From assembly GCF_001641755.2 (NCBI RefSeq), contig NZ_LRFG02000002.1:124001-188000 (forward strand): 64,000 nucleotides of DNA. The letters run 5' to 3'. This stretch comes from Microbulbifer flavimaris (GTDB lineage Bacteria > Pseudomonadota > Gammaproteobacteria > Pseudomonadales > Cellvibrionaceae). Shown piece after piece: positions 8,012 to 17,780 of the stretch. Numbering within the stretch: position 1 is the stretch's first letter; each line of letters begins with the position of its first letter. A program made the position numbers and the translations under genes. The notes under the pieces are model-generated. The model saw only the letters and a program-made list of their open reading frames with translations, was not told the DNA's origin and ran no database searches.

Positions 8012-8345
8012 GACTTCACCTAAAAGACATCCACTACATTTAGGTTGCAGCTCTGCCGCAATGTCGTTAACTCAACGAATTCGGCGACGGTATGACTACC
8101 GGACCGATTGACGGAAAATTCTGCTTACCTTTCAGAATAGCTGGTGGGAGAGCGCGATTGCCCGGATGCGATGAACCGCATCCCTAGCTGATGAATTACG
8201 CGCCTGATTTTGCAACAGCCGCTCGCTTTCCCCTCACATGCCGGCTTGTGCGTGTGATCCATCGCGGAATCGCTATCCCGGCAGGGAACGGCAGGTCCGG
8301 CAGCTATGCTTACTGTCCGGCATACTCTTGGACCCGGCCACGCTG
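8012..8345. other. 334-bp divergent intergenic region
   Basis: It separates the coiled-coil membrane gene from the CPBP gene and must hold the promoters of both. A clean hairpin (GGATGCG / CGCATCC, loop ATGAAC) lies at 8164-8183. TTGACG near 8108 resembles a -35 box, but no good -10 sits at the right distance. Nothing else is recognisable. Confidence 0.4.
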
Positions 8346-8993
8346 ATGGATCGCAAGACCCTGCTGATTCTGGAACTGGTTGTACTTTTCGGCGCCATTC
8401 CCATCGCCCTGTACTTCTATCGCTCCGAGACAGCATCCTACATTATTGCGCTGTTGCTATGCGCACTTGCCTGGTGCTTCACGCTGCTTCTGCTCGACCC
8501 GCGCTTCAAGCGCTTCCGGCTGTGGAATACGGACAAGTTCCACGAGTACCTGCCCCAGGTCCTGCGCACCTTTGCCCTCGGCGCAGTCATCATTACCGTC
8601 GCCAGCTGGCTCCTGGCCCCCGAATACTTTTTTGCCCTGCCACTGGAACACACCGGGATGTGGCTCACCCTGCTGGTGCTGTACCCCCTTCTGTCAGCCT
8701 GGCCGCAGGAGCTCATCTTCCGCACCTTCCTTTTCCACCGGTACAAGAATGTGGTGCACAGTAAACAGAGCCGGGCACTGCTCAGCGCCACCAGTTTTGC
8801 CTGCGCCCACCTGGTATTCGCCAACTGGATCGCCGTGGTGGGATCGTTTTTCGCCGGTTTGCTGTTCGCGCGCACGTACATGCGCTCCCGCTCCACCCTG
8901 CTGGTGGCGGTTGAGCACAGTCTCTGGGGCTGCTGGCTGTTTACCGCGGGGCTGGGGATTCATTTTGACAGCAGCATGATTGCCAGCGCTTGA
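8346..8993 (+). CDS. CPBP-family intramembrane protease-like protein
   Basis: This polytopic membrane protein of 215 residues belongs to the CPBP (CAAX protease / bacteriocin-processing) family. The first motif is PQELIFRTFLFHRY, where the usual EExxxR reads QExxxR. The second catalytic histidine lies in FACAHLVFANW, and the third motif region in VAVEHSLWGCW. Five to six hydrophobic segments surround these. The family comprises intramembrane glutamate proteases. The Gln for the first Glu is a variant whose effect is unclear. The ATG at 8346 was chosen because the segment before it is not hydrophobic and lacks homology-like features; the ribosome site is weak. Confidence 0.75.
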   Translation: MDRKTLLILELVVLFGAIPIALYFYRSETASYIIALLLCALAWCFTLLLLDPRFKRFRLWNTDKFHEYLPQVLRTFALGAVIITVASWLLAPEYFFALPLEHTGMWLTLLVLYPLLSAWPQELIFRTFLFHRYKNVVHSKQSRALLSATSFACAHLVFANWIAVVGSFFAGLLFARTYMRSRSTLLVAVEHSLWGCWLFTAGLGIHFDSSMIASA

Positions 8994-9117
8994 GGCACGC
9001 CCGCTGTTGGCCCGCTCAAAAATAATCGCGCTCTGGGAAGGTGGTGGTCGCAGATGTAAGGAGGGAAGAGTGAGTCAGCAGAGGGGAAGAGCGGCAGCAT
9101 AGGCCTGCCGCCCGCAC

Positions 9118-9450
9118 TCACTCGCCGTCTTGCGGGGGATGCATTGGCGTCGGGAAGGGGAACTTGGCAATCTTGTCGCCTTTGACTTCGACGATCTTGC
9201 CGGTGCCCTCTTTCTCCACTTCATCGATGCGCACGATGCTGTGCATGGGGATGTAGGAACGCGCTACCGAGGCAAACTCGGTCTTGAGCTTCTCCTCCGT
9301 GGGGTCCACCACCAGCTGGGATTTCTCACCAAACACAAACTCCTCTACCTCGATAAAACCGTACATATCGCTCTGGTAGATGGCCCGGGCGTAGAGCTCG
9401 TAGACCTGGTTCTGGTTGTGAAAGATGACTTTGTAGATCGGGTTCGCCAT
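9118..9450 (-). CDS. DUF1820 family protein
   Basis: This 110-residue soluble protein begins MANPIYKVIFHNQNQVYEL and contains YGFIEVEEFVFGE and the conserved central phrase YIPMHSIVRIDEVEKEG, matching the DUF1820 family found in many gammaproteobacteria. The family has no established function; the fold resembles small beta-barrel regulators. It is divergent from miaB, as in many relatives. The longer frame upstream to 9540 has no family similarity, so the ATG at 9450 is used. Confidence 0.85.
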   Translation of the reverse strand: MANPIYKVIFHNQNQVYELYARAIYQSDMYGFIEVEEFVFGEKSQLVVDPTEEKLKTEFASVARSYIPMHSIVRIDEVEKEGTGKIVEVKGDKIAKFPFPTPMHPPQDGE

Positions 9451-9580
9451 AGATGTCTCTGACGGGGTCCTGCCCCCTGGGAATACTAGTCTCGACTTCC
9501 GCAGATAAGCGGGGCCGGAAAAAGCGCGGAAGCATAGCACAGCTGTGGTCGGCCTAATACTGCCGGCCGGCGCGGCTGTC

Positions 9581-9609
9581 TAGGCAGTGAGGGGCCGGAT
9601 CGCTATAAT
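9581..9609 (+). promoter_or_regulatory. sigma70-type promoter of miaB
   Basis: A perfect TATAAT (9604-9609) is preceded at 17 nt by TAGGCA (9581-9586), a 4/6 match to the -35 consensus. It lies 42 nt before the miaB ATG and may drive the whole miaB block. Confidence 0.5.
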
Positions 9610-9650
9610 GCCCCACCTTTTGATTTGACCAGTTTTTAACCAGGCCCGTT

Positions 9651-11030
9651 ATGTCCGAGACCCCGATCGAAAACAGGGTGAAAAAGCTCTACATCAAGAC
9701 CCACGGCTGCCAGATGAACGAGTACGATTCGGCGCGTATGCGCGATCTGCTCGGCGAGTCCCACGCCATGGTACCCACCGACGATCCCGAAGATGCGGAC
9801 GTCCTGCTGGTCAACACCTGTTCTATCCGTGAGAAGGCACAGGAAAAATTATTCCACCAGCTGGGGCGCTGGAAGCACCTAAAGGAAAAAAATCCCGGCC
9901 TGGTGATCGGCGTGGGCGGCTGTGTGGCCAGCCAGGAGGGCGAGGCCATCGCCAAACGCGCCCCCTACGTGGACCTGATTTTCGGTCCCCAGACTCTGCA
10001 CCGCCTGCCGGAGATGATGGAGACCCGCCGTCAGGATACCGGCGCCGTGGTCGTGGACGTCACTTTCCCGGAAATCGAGAAGTTCGACCGCCTGCCCCAG
10101 CCGGAGGCCGACGGCGCCACCGCGTTTGTCTCCATCATGGAGGGCTGCTCCAAGTACTGCACTTTCTGCGTGGTGCCCTACACCCGCGGGGAGGAAGTGA
10201 GCCGCCCGGTGGCGGACGTGCTGGAAGAAGTGGCGCACCTGGCCGACCAGGGCGTGCGCGAGGTGAACCTGCTGGGCCAGAACGTCAACGCCTACCGGGC
10301 GCCCGGTGACGACGGCCAGATTGTGGATTTCGCCGAGCTGATCACCTACGTGGCCGCCATCGACGGGATCGATCGCATCCGCTATACCACCTCTCACCCG
10401 GTGGAGTTCTCCGATGCACTGATCGATGTGTACGCCGAGGTACCGGAACTGGTCAACCATCTGCACCTGCCGGTACAGAGCGGTTCGGACCGGATTCTGA
10501 TGGCCATGAAGCGCGGCCACACAGCGCTGGAGTATAAGTCCAAGATCCGCCGCCTGCGCAAGATTCGTCCGGATATCTGCCTGTCGTCTGACTTTATCAT
10601 CGGCTTCCCCGGCGAGACCGACAAAGACTTCGAAGACACCATGAAACTGATCCAGGATGTGGGCTTCGATATCTCCTTCAGCTTTATCTACTCCTCACGC
10701 CCGGGCACACCAGCCGCGGACCTGCCGGATGAAACGCCGGAGGAAGTGAAGAAGCAGCGCCTGCAGCTGCTGCAGCACCGCATCAACCAGCAGGCGGCAG
10801 AGATCGCCCGCCGTATGGTGGGCAACACCGAACGTGTACTGGTCACGGGCGTGTCCAAGAAGGACCCCGGCCAGCTGCAGGGCCGGACCGAGAACAACCG
10901 TGTGGTCAACTTCCGTGCCGACGATATGGCACTGATCGGCAAGTTCGCCGACGTGGTGATTGAAGAGGCGCTGCCCAACTCACTGCGGGGCACGCTGGTT
11001 GACTCAGAACTGGATGGTCCGCTGTTCTGA
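9651..11030 (+). CDS. miaB: tRNA-2-methylthio-N6-dimethylallyladenosine synthase MiaB
   Basis: This 459-residue radical-SAM methylthiotransferase converts i6A37 to ms2i6A37 in tRNAs that read UNN codons. The N-terminal UPF0004 domain has the auxiliary-cluster cysteines ([25 protein letters not shown]). The radical-SAM motif CxxxCxxC appears as [16 protein letters not shown] near residue 165, and a TRAM domain closes the protein. The length is normal. It heads the conserved order miaB-phoH-ybeY-corC-lnt. Confidence 0.98.
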   Translation: MSETPIENRVKKLYIKTHGCQMNEYDSARMRDLLGESHAMVPTDDPEDADVLLVNTCSIREKAQEKLFHQLGRWKHLKEKNPGLVIGVGGCVASQEGEAIAKRAPYVDLIFGPQTLHRLPEMMETRRQDTGAVVVDVTFPEIEKFDRLPQPEADGATAFVSIMEGCSKYCTFCVVPYTRGEEVSRPVADVLEEVAHLADQGVREVNLLGQNVNAYRAPGDDGQIVDFAELITYVAAIDGIDRIRYTTSHPVEFSDALIDVYAEVPELVNHLHLPVQSGSDRILMAMKRGHTALEYKSKIRRLRKIRPDICLSSDFIIGFPGETDKDFEDTMKLIQDVGFDISFSFIYSSRPGTPAADLPDETPEEVKKQRLQLLQHRINQQAAEIARRMVGNTERVLVTGVSKKDPGQLQGRTENNRVVNFRADDMALIGKFADVVIEEALPNSLRGTLVDSELDGPLF

Positions 11031-11044
11031 GGGTCCAACCAGAG

Positions 11045-11087
11045 CAGTTTCGGGGCTGGCGGCCCACTGGCCATGGCCCCAAAACTG
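11045..11087. repeat. inverted repeat after miaB
   Basis: Twelve-base arms (starting CAGTTT and ending AAACTG) pair with one mismatch around an 18-20-nt loop, 15 nt after the miaB stop. There is no T tract, so it is an RNA-processing or stability hairpin rather than a clear intrinsic terminator. The remaining sequence to phoH holds a short dyad TTTCCC-ctatc-GGGAAA near 11148. Confidence 0.5.
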
Positions 11088-11199
11088 TAATACCCGCATG
11101 TTATAAATGGCTTTATTAGTTAGAAGGTATTGGTCGTATAGTGGCCTTTCCCCTATCGGGAAAATCGGTATACCCTAGCAGTGAATCCCCCAGATAAAG

Positions 11200-12237
11200 G
11201 TGCCGGAAACCAATTTGGAAACACATACCCTCGCCCACAGCATCACCCTCGAACCCAACGACGCGCGCCGCCTCGCCAATCTCTGCGGCCAGTTCGACGA
11301 ACACCTGCGTCAGATAGAACAGCGACTCGATATCGAAATACGCAATCGCGGCAACCAGTTTGCCTTTTACGGCGAGCCCAAGAGTGCCCGTGCCGCCGGC
11401 GAGCTGCTGAATTTCCTTTATGACGAAACCGAAAAGCGCGACCACCTGACACCGGACGAGATTCACCTCGCCCTGCAGCAATCCGGCGTGGAAGAGCTGA
11501 TGGAAAAGAGTGACGCCGAGAGCGGCAGCGATGCGGACGAGGTCGTATTGATCCGCACCAAAAAGTGCTCCGTGCGCCCGCGGGGGCTGAACCAGCGCAA
11601 GTACGTGCGCGCGGTGCAGACCAACGATATCAACTTCGGCATCGGCCCCGCCGGTACCGGTAAAACCTACCTGGCCGTGGCCTGCGCCGTGGAGGCACTG
11701 CTGAAGGATGAGGTGGAACGCATCCTGCTGGTACGACCGGCGGTAGAGGCCGGCGAGAAACTGGGCTTTCTGCCCGGCGATCTGAGCCAGAAGGTCGACC
11801 CGTACCTGCGCCCGCTGTACGACGCCCTGTTTGAAATGCTCGGGTTCGAGACCGTTGGCAAGCTGATCGAGCGCAATGTGATCGAGGTAGCACCGCTCGC
11901 CTATATGCGCGGCCGCACCCTGAACAATGCCTTTGTGATCCTGGACGAGAGCCAGAACACCACCCGCGAGCAGATGAAGATGTTCCTGACCCGGATCGGC
12001 TTCGGCTCCACGGCGGTAATTACCGGTGACCCGAGCCAGATCGACCTGCCCCGCGGTCAGGCCTCCGGCCTGCGCCACGCCATTGAGGTTCTGGGCAAGG
12101 TCAACGGTATCAGCTTTACGCACTTCGGCGCCAAGGATGTGGTGCGCCACCCGCTGGTGCAGCGCATCGTAGAGGCTTACGACATCCACGAGGCGGCCCG
12201 CGAAGCCGCCGACAAGCGGAGTGAAGACGCGGCCTGA
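11200..12237 (+). CDS. ybeZ: PhoH-like ATPase (YbeZ)
   Basis: This 345-residue protein is a PhoH-family P-loop ATPase. The Walker A motif reads [11 protein letters not shown] near residue 153 and Walker B lies in [11 protein letters not shown]. It has an N-terminal KH-like region, as in E. coli YbeZ. The family is linked to RNA metabolism and works with the endoribonuclease YbeY, encoded just downstream. The start is GTG at 11200 (reads MPETNLE); AAAGGTG is too close to be an ideal ribosome site. The order ybeZ-ybeY-corC-lnt is the standard one. Confidence 0.93.
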   Translation: MPETNLETHTLAHSITLEPNDARRLANLCGQFDEHLRQIEQRLDIEIRNRGNQFAFYGEPKSARAAGELLNFLYDETEKRDHLTPDEIHLALQQSGVEELMEKSDAESGSDADEVVLIRTKKCSVRPRGLNQRKYVRAVQTNDINFGIGPAGTGKTYLAVACAVEALLKDEVERILLVRPAVEAGEKLGFLPGDLSQKVDPYLRPLYDALFEMLGFETVGKLIERNVIEVAPLAYMRGRTLNNAFVILDESQNTTREQMKMFLTRIGFGSTAVITGDPSQIDLPRGQASGLRHAIEVLGKVNGISFTHFGAKDVVRHPLVQRIVEAYDIHEAAREAADKRSEDAA

Positions 12238-12262
12238 GGGCCGCGCTTCCCGCAATCCACCC

Positions 12263-12748
12263 ATGGTAGACCTTCACCTGGATGTGCAACGGGCCAGCCG
12301 TGCCGATGACCTGCCCACCGACGAGCAGATCCGCCAGTGGGTGCTGGCGGCCCTGAACGGCCACCGAAACGAGGCAGAACTGTCCGTACGGATCGTCGAT
12401 GCGGATGAAAGCCAGCAGCTGAACCGCGACTATCGGGGCAAGGACAAGCCTACCAATGTATTATCCTTCCCGGCGGACCTGCCCGAGGCTGTGGCCCTGC
12501 CGCTGCTCGGTGATCTTGTGATCTGTGCACCGGTTGTTGCCACAGAGGCGGCAGAGCAGCACAAAGCGGCCCCCGCGCACTGGGCACACATGGTGGTCCA
12601 TGGCACACTGCACCTTCTGGGTTACGACCATATCGAGGATGCCGAGGCGGAGATTATGGAAAGCCTGGAAGTGAAGGTGCTGGCCGGGCTCGGTATTGCC
12701 GACCCCTACCAGGCCGCAGGTCAACCGACTGAGGCCCCCGGGGCCTGA
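12263..12748 (+). CDS. ybeY: rRNA maturation endoribonuclease YbeY
   Basis: This 161-residue metalloprotein carries the zinc signature H-x3-H-x5-H within [15 protein letters not shown]. YbeY acts in 16S rRNA 3'-end maturation and late-stage 70S quality control. The ATG at 12263 lies 25 nt after the ybeZ stop and gives the usual start MVDLHLDVQ. An upstream ATG at 12221 would overlap ybeZ and add unconserved residues. Confidence 0.95.
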   Translation: MVDLHLDVQRASRADDLPTDEQIRQWVLAALNGHRNEAELSVRIVDADESQQLNRDYRGKDKPTNVLSFPADLPEAVALPLLGDLVICAPVVATEAAEQHKAAPAHWAHMVVHGTLHLLGYDHIEDAEAEIMESLEVKVLAGLGIADPYQAAGQPTEAPGA

Positions 12749-12792
12749 TCGCCGGCAAGGCGCTATTGAGACACGACGAGAGAAACCGGAGC

Positions 12793-13689
12793 ATGGCCAC
12801 ATCCATGACCACAGACGAACCCCCAAGTAGCCAGTCTTCCGGCAAGCCCCGATCGGGGGAGAAGAACTGGCTGGAAAAACTGTTCGGCGCCTTTTCCGCT
12901 GAACCCAAGTCCCGCGACGAGCTGCTCGACATCATCAAGGATGCCGCAGACAACAAGCTGGTCGACGCCGAGGCCCTTTCCATCATCGAAGGCGCACTCG
13001 ACGTATCCAGCCAGCAGGTGCGGGAGATCATGATTCCCCGCTCGCAGATGGTGGTTGTCAGTCTTCAGGACACGCCGGAAGAATTCCTGCCCAAAATCAT
13101 CGACTCCGGCCACTCGCGTTTCCCGGTCATCGGCGAAAGCATCGACGACATCCGCGGCATCCTCTTGGCCAAGGATCTGCTGCCGCTGATCCTCAAGGGC
13201 ATCGAGGGCTTCGAGCTCGAGAGCCTTATCCGCCCCGCGAACATCATTCCCGAGAGCAAGCGCCTCAACATCCTGCTGCGGGAATTCCGTGAAAACCGCT
13301 ACCACATGGCGGTGGTCATCGACGAGTACGGTGGTGTCTCCGGCGTGGTGACCATCGAGGACATCCTCGAGGAAATTGTCGGCGAGATCGAAGACGAGAC
13401 CGACGAGGAAGAAGCGGACAGCTTCATCCGCAAGGTAGGTGACAATGACTTCATCGTGAAGGCCCTCACCCCCATCGAAGAGTTCAACGAGTACTTTACG
13501 AGTGAGCTCAGCGACGAGGAATTCGACACCGTCGGCGGACTGATCATGCAGTCTTTTGGTCACCTGCCCGGCCGCGACGAGGTCACCGACCTGGGGAATT
13601 TCCGCTTCCGGGTCCTCTATGCCGACAACCGCCAGATACACCTTTTGCGGGTCAGCCGCCAGCAGCGGCAGCCTCGCGAAGAGGAGTAA
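12793..13689 (+). CDS. corC: CorC/HlyC family transporter-associated protein
   Basis: This 298-residue soluble protein contains a paired CBS module (about residues 75-195, with IMIPRSQM and VVIDEYGGVSGVVTIED) and a C-terminal CorC_HlyC domain (about 215-295). In E. coli CorC (YbeX) has been linked to Mg2+/Co2+ efflux and to ribosome-related functions. It follows ybeY by 44 nt and precedes lnt in the conserved block. The ATG at 12793 has ACCGGAG before it. Confidence 0.92.
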   Translation: MATSMTTDEPPSSQSSGKPRSGEKNWLEKLFGAFSAEPKSRDELLDIIKDAADNKLVDAEALSIIEGALDVSSQQVREIMIPRSQMVVVSLQDTPEEFLPKIIDSGHSRFPVIGESIDDIRGILLAKDLLPLILKGIEGFELESLIRPANIIPESKRLNILLREFRENRYHMAVVIDEYGGVSGVVTIEDILEEIVGEIEDETDEEEADSFIRKVGDNDFIVKALTPIEEFNEYFTSELSDEEFDTVGGLIMQSFGHLPGRDEVTDLGNFRFRVLYADNRQIHLLRVSRQQRQPREEE

Positions 13690-13706
13690 CCAGCGCGACG
13701 CCCGGA

Positions 13707-13726
13707 TGCCCCGCATGCGCGGGGCA
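13707..13726. repeat. GC-rich hairpin between corC and lnt
   Basis: A perfect 8-bp stem TGCCCCGC/GCGGGGCA with a 4-nt loop ATGC lies in the 54-nt corC-lnt gap. With no T tract it is probably an mRNA-stability or processing hairpin inside the operon. Confidence 0.55.
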
Positions 13727-13743
13727 CCAGTGAGACAAGATCC

Positions 13744-15321
13744 ATGCGAAAACTGTTTCTGCCCCTCGCCAGTGCCGCCGCCGGCGGCCTGATGACCCTG
13801 TCCTTTGCGCCCTTCGACTTCTGGCCCTCAGGCCTGCTGTCGCTGGCCCTGTTCGCCTGGCTAAACCTGTACGCTGCGAAAACCGGACGACTGGGCAAGC
13901 GTGCCGGATTCTGGCTGGCGTTCTGCTTCGGGTTGGGCCTGTTTGCCAGTGGCGGCTCCTGGGTTTACATCTCCATCACCGATTTTGGCGGCTCCTCCAT
14001 GGCGTTGGGCCTGCTGTTGACCGGCGGTTTTGTCGCCATCATGGCTGCCCTGCTGGCCGTGCCGTTTCTGTTGATCGGCCGCTTCACCGGCAACCCTCTG
14101 AGTTTCGCCCTCGCCTTCCCCGCCCTGTGGTTTCTGAGCGAGTGGTTGCGCACCTGGATTTTCACCGGCTTCCCGTGGTTATTTGCCGGTTACGCCCACA
14201 TTGGCACCTGGCTGGCCGGCTGGGCGCCCGTGTTGAGCGTTTACGGTATCGGCCTGCTGCTGGCCCTCTCCGCTGCCTGCCTCGCGCTGCTGGCGACGGG
14301 CAGACTGCAGCTGCGCGAGCAGAAAGCCCATCTGGCACTGCTCATTACGGCCGCCCTCACCTGGCCAGCCGGCGCCCTGCTCTCACAGGCCGCGTGGACG
14401 GAAGCGGGCGAAGAGATTGCCGTGGGCCTGGTGCAGGCCAATATTCCCCAGGAAAAAAAGTGGCTGCCGGAATTCCGCGGTGAAACCATCAGTCGCTACC
14501 AGGAGGGCACCCGCCAGCTGGCCAGCCAGAACGTGGATGTGATTATCTGGCCGGAGGCCGCCCTGCCGCTGCTATACAGCCAGGCCCCCAACCTGATGCA
14601 GGCCCTGCAGAGGAATGCCGAGCAGACCGGCATCGATCTGATCAGCGGCATTCTCTACGATCGCATCGAAACGCCCGAGAACGGGAACCCGCGGCGGCTG
14701 GTGCATAACTCCGCCGCCGTATTCGGCCGCAGCCCCCATGTGTACCACAAGCGCCACCTCGTGCCCTTTGGCGAGTATGTGCCGCTGGAAGACTGGCTGC
14801 GCGGCACTATCGAGTTCTTCGACCTGCCCACTTCCTTTATCCGCCCGGGGCCGGACGAGCAGCAGCCACTGCTGGCAGCCGGTGCCGGCTGGGCACCACT
14901 GATCTGCTATGAAATCGTTTATCCGGCGCTGGTGTCGGAGAGCGCCCTGAGCTCGGAAGTGTTGCTGACCATCAGCAACGATGCCTGGTTCGGCGCCTCC
15001 ATCGGGCCCCTGCAACATATGCAGATGGCACAGATGCGTGCTCTCGAGACCGGACGTTATCTGGTGCGGGCCACCAATACCGGAGTGACCGCCATCGTCG
15101 ACCCGCGCGGGCACATTGTCGAGCGCCTGCCCCAGTTCGAGCAGGCCACCATGACCGGCAAGATCAGAGCGAAGAGTGGCGCTACGCCCTTCATGTTGCT
15201 GGGAATCTGGGGAATGCTGGCTCTAGCAGCCGTCATGCTCGCCGCAGCCCTGCTGCTCCAGCGCACACGCGGCGCGGCCGGGGAGCCGGTGCTTGCCAGC
15301 GAGGCGGCCGAAGGCAATTGA
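13744..15321 (+). CDS. lnt: apolipoprotein N-acyltransferase
   Basis: This 525-residue inner-membrane enzyme adds the third acyl chain to the N-terminal cysteine of lipoproteins. About six N-terminal membrane helices are followed by a periplasmic nitrilase-like domain with the triad regions visible: Glu in IIWPEAALPLL, Lys in YHKRHLVPFGEYVP and Cys in PLICYEIVYP. One helix closes the protein before a charged tail. It completes the miaB-to-lnt block. Confidence 0.96.
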   Translation: MRKLFLPLASAAAGGLMTLSFAPFDFWPSGLLSLALFAWLNLYAAKTGRLGKRAGFWLAFCFGLGLFASGGSWVYISITDFGGSSMALGLLLTGGFVAIMAALLAVPFLLIGRFTGNPLSFALAFPALWFLSEWLRTWIFTGFPWLFAGYAHIGTWLAGWAPVLSVYGIGLLLALSAACLALLATGRLQLREQKAHLALLITAALTWPAGALLSQAAWTEAGEEIAVGLVQANIPQEKKWLPEFRGETISRYQEGTRQLASQNVDVIIWPEAALPLLYSQAPNLMQALQRNAEQTGIDLISGILYDRIETPENGNPRRLVHNSAAVFGRSPHVYHKRHLVPFGEYVPLEDWLRGTIEFFDLPTSFIRPGPDEQQPLLAAGAGWAPLICYEIVYPALVSESALSSEVLLTISNDAWFGASIGPLQHMQMAQMRALETGRYLVRATNTGVTAIVDPRGHIVERLPQFEQATMTGKIRAKSGATPFMLLGIWGMLALAAVMLAAALLLQRTRGAAGEPVLASEAAEGN

Positions 15322-15349
15322 GCCCGAGCCGCCTGGCCGAAAACCGGAT

Positions 15350-15847
15350 TTAAAAGGGAATTCGGAACTGTATAACGTCGATACCGGTATTGAGGCGGGT
15401 CAGGCTGGCACTGGAGAAATGTTGGTACTCCAGGGAAAAAGCCCTGAAGTCGATTCCGAAGCCGGTCCTGAAATTGAAATGGCTGACCAGAGGTGAGCCG
15501 TCGACGTAGGAAACACCCACACGGCCGTAGACGCTGCCGCGGCACCACTCCCAGCCCGGGCGCAGCACACGGGTAATGGAGGCAGCGTAGCCGAGCCGTT
15601 CCTGCTCCCCCTCAGCCGTATCCCCCTGACCGAGAATGACTCCGCCGAACTCCCATCGTCGGTGCCGGTAAGACAATTCTGCTGCCGTCATATCGCCGTT
15701 AAACAGTGCCTGGCCGAGGCCGACCGAGACAATATTTTGACGACTCTCCTCTGCCGAGACATCTGCAGCTGCAAATGACACGGCGGCAACAAAAATTAAC
15801 TGAACCCCAAAAAACCTCGCTGCTACCGCCAAGGCCCTGCTCAACAT
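15350..15847 (-). CDS. PagL-like outer-membrane acyloxyacyl hydrolase family protein
   Basis: This 165-residue protein has a signal peptide (about residues 1-30, ending near SFAAADVSAEES) and a small beta-barrel-like body ending in aromatic Phe. The C-terminal segment EYQHFSSASLTRLNTG matches the position and shape of the PagL active-site strand, with His and Ser spaced H-x-S. The residue that would be the catalytic Glu, 14 after His, is Asp here. PagL removes the 3-O acyl chain of lipid A in the outer membrane. Function is therefore plausible but not certain. The ATG at 15847 has GAGG upstream and directly precedes the signal peptide. Confidence 0.6.
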   Translation of the reverse strand: MLSRALAVAARFFGVQLIFVAAVSFAAADVSAEESRQNIVSVGLGQALFNGDMTAAELSYRHRRWEFGGVILGQGDTAEGEQERLGYAASITRVLRPGWEWCRGSVYGRVGVSYVDGSPLVSHFNFRTGFGIDFRAFSLEYQHFSSASLTRLNTGIDVIQFRIPF

Positions 15848-16193
15848 CCTGTATACCTCTACCGCGCAGGTGATGGGCCACATCCGTTGGCCACAGATCA
15901 ATCGCAGTATAGAAGCACCCCGCTTTAGGCGCCCACGCAACGCAGAAGCCGCTGGCAACAAGCATTGCGATCAGGTTCCTCATACTTGCCGGTGCGACAA
16001 GGGAGCAGAGGAACAAGAGTGCACAGGAACAAGAGAGCAGAGAAACAAGCGGGCGCCTAAAGCCACCAGCGCCTCAGGCGATTGGCTTACACTGCGCATA
16101 AATTGCCTGAAGAGCCCAAGGGGCACAGTGAATCACGCTACTGACTGCTATTATGCTGACCAATAAATGACAAAAGGCACGGATGCCCACTCT
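15848..16193. other. 346-bp divergent intergenic region
   Basis: This stretch holds the promoters of two divergent genes. It includes a purine-rich, partly repetitive segment (16005-16050, several GAACAAGAG-like units) and a TATTAT at 16149-16154 that could be a -10 box for the epimerase gene. I see no gene in it. Confidence 0.4.
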
Positions 16194-17108
16194 ATGCATT
16201 GTTTAATTACCGGCGGCACCGGCTTGATCGGCCGGCACTTTTGCCAGCAGTGGCTTGCTCGCGGCAATACCGTGACAGTGCTGAGCAGACAACCGGATAA
16301 AGTCAGGGAACTGTGCGGCGAGACTGCCACCGGTGTGGCCGAACTGCACCAGGTAGAGGAACCGGTGGATGTGGTGGTTAACCTGGCCGGTGAACCCATT
16401 AACCACCGCTGGACAGAGAAGCGCCGCGAAGAAATCCGCAACTCCCGTATCGATACCACAGAATTGCTGGTGCGCTGGTGCCTGTCACTAACGCAACGCC
16501 CGCGTTTCGTCCTGTCCGGTTCCGCAGTGGGCTATTACGGTGACAGAGGCGGCGACCTGCTGAAGGAAAGCAACCCGCCGGGAGGCGGTTTTTCCGCCGA
16601 ACTCTGCCGTGACTGGGAGGCGGCCACCATGCCCCTGCAGCAGGCGGGGATTTGTGTGGGCATCATGCGCACGGGAATCGTCCTCTCGACCCGCGGTGGC
16701 GCACTCACCCAGATGCTGCCCCCGTTCCGGCTCGGCGCCGGCGGGCCAATGGGATCGGGCGAACAGTGGATGAGCTGGATTCACGAGGACGATATCGTCG
16801 GGCTGATGCTGCACGCCATCGACCGGCACGTATGCCTGCCATTCAACGCCTGCGCACCCGAGGCAGTAACCAATAACAGCTTCGCCCGGCTGCTGGCCAA
16901 GCAACTGCATCGGCCCTGCCTGGTACGCACTCCGGGCTGGGCGCTGAAATTGATGTTCGGTGAAATGGCGGAGGAGCTGCTGCTGGCAAGCCAGCGCATG
17001 GAGCCGCGCACAGCACTGGATACCGGTTACACCTTCCGCTTCCCCACACTCGAGGCCGCGCTCGCGGACTTGCTGGACAACCGCCAGCCCCGCAAAGCCC
17101 AGGCCTGA
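16194..17108 (+). CDS. TIGR01777 family NAD-dependent epimerase/dehydratase (YfcH-like)
   Basis: This extended short-chain dehydrogenase of about 304 residues has the N-terminal nucleotide motif GGTGLIGRH. A NLAGEPI segment and VLSGSAVGYYGDRG in the catalytic region are typical of TIGR01777/YfcH proteins, and a DUF1731 C-terminal domain follows. Members have been proposed to act in cell division (SulA homologue) or as epimerases, but the substrate is unknown. I chose the ATG at 16194 (MHCLITGGTG) because relatives start directly before this strand; an ATG at 16167 would add nine residues. Neither has a strong ribosome site. Confidence 0.85.
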   Translation: MHCLITGGTGLIGRHFCQQWLARGNTVTVLSRQPDKVRELCGETATGVAELHQVEEPVDVVVNLAGEPINHRWTEKRREEIRNSRIDTTELLVRWCLSLTQRPRFVLSGSAVGYYGDRGGDLLKESNPPGGGFSAELCRDWEAATMPLQQAGICVGIMRTGIVLSTRGGALTQMLPPFRLGAGGPMGSGEQWMSWIHEDDIVGLMLHAIDRHVCLPFNACAPEAVTNNSFARLLAKQLHRPCLVRTPGWALKLMFGEMAEELLLASQRMEPRTALDTGYTFRFPTLEAALADLLDNRQPRKAQA

Positions 17109-17123
17109 GTCAACATGAGCGGG

Positions 17124-17148
17124 GAGCCCCTGTTCCGGGCTCTTTATT
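17124..17148 (+). terminator. intrinsic terminator after the YfcH-like gene
   Basis: The stem GAGCCC/GGGCTC with a 7-nt loop is followed by TTTATT, 15 nt after the stop codon. The 13-mer GAGCGGGGAGCCC occurs on both sides (17117 and 17149). Confidence 0.6.
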
Positions 17149-17180
17149 GAGCGGGGAGCCCAAGAGCGACCGACAGACGG

Positions 17181-17555
17181 TCAGGCCGCCTCTTCACTGG
17201 CCTCCAGGGCCTGCGTGAGGTAGCGGCGGCCGGATTCTCCCTCCACTGCCTCTGCAGCGCACTCCATCGGTGCAGAGCCGACCCACTGCGCATGCCAGCG
17301 GTACCAACGGGGTTCTCCCGCCTCTATACGCAGCTCGATGAAATCAGCCTCCACGGGATCGATGCGGAATTCCCGCACAATCTGCCCGGCAAAGGTCTCG
17401 AAGTTCTTGCGGACCAGACCACCCGCCTCACTACCGGCGGTGAGAAACACCAGATCGCGGCCACCACGGCGCACCCGGCGGAAGCCAACCTCCACCAGAC
17501 GATTCAGGCGATTGTGTAACTGAAGGGGAGAAAAAGACGCTGGAATTGCCATCAT
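17181..17555 (-). CDS. conserved hypothetical protein, 124 aa
   Basis: This is a soluble, Arg/Glu-rich small protein without signal peptide, membrane segment or a motif I know. It begins MMAIPASFSPLQLHNRLNRL. AGAGG sits 10 nt before the ATG at 17555, which is why the longer frame to 17618 was not used. It stands alone between two terminators or gaps. Codon use resembles its neighbours, so it is probably a real gene. Confidence 0.6.
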   Translation of the reverse strand: MMAIPASFSPLQLHNRLNRLVEVGFRRVRRGGRDLVFLTAGSEAGGLVRKNFETFAGQIVREFRIDPVEADFIELRIEAGEPRWYRWHAQWVGSAPMECAAEAVEGESGRRYLTQALEASEEAA

Positions 17556-17780
17556 TTCAGCGGTACCTCTTTTATTCTTATGGTTGCTCTCCACAGCCAC
17601 TGCTCCATTGCTTTTCAACCAACGAACGCCACTGTGGGCTTCACATCTTTGGCCCCGGAATCAGGACCCTACAAGGCATTATCGTGACCGGAACCGGCGG
17701 CCAAATTCTGTCTTTTGACGCCAGTTTCGCAGCCTGCCCGAGCCTCTAGCCTTGAGAAGACGGACAGGGGCATTAGTTCC

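Noticed and set aside
16005..16050. Purine-rich GAACAAGAG-like tandem repeat
   Set aside because: The units are short and imperfect, with no gene or known site attached; simple-sequence drift explains it.
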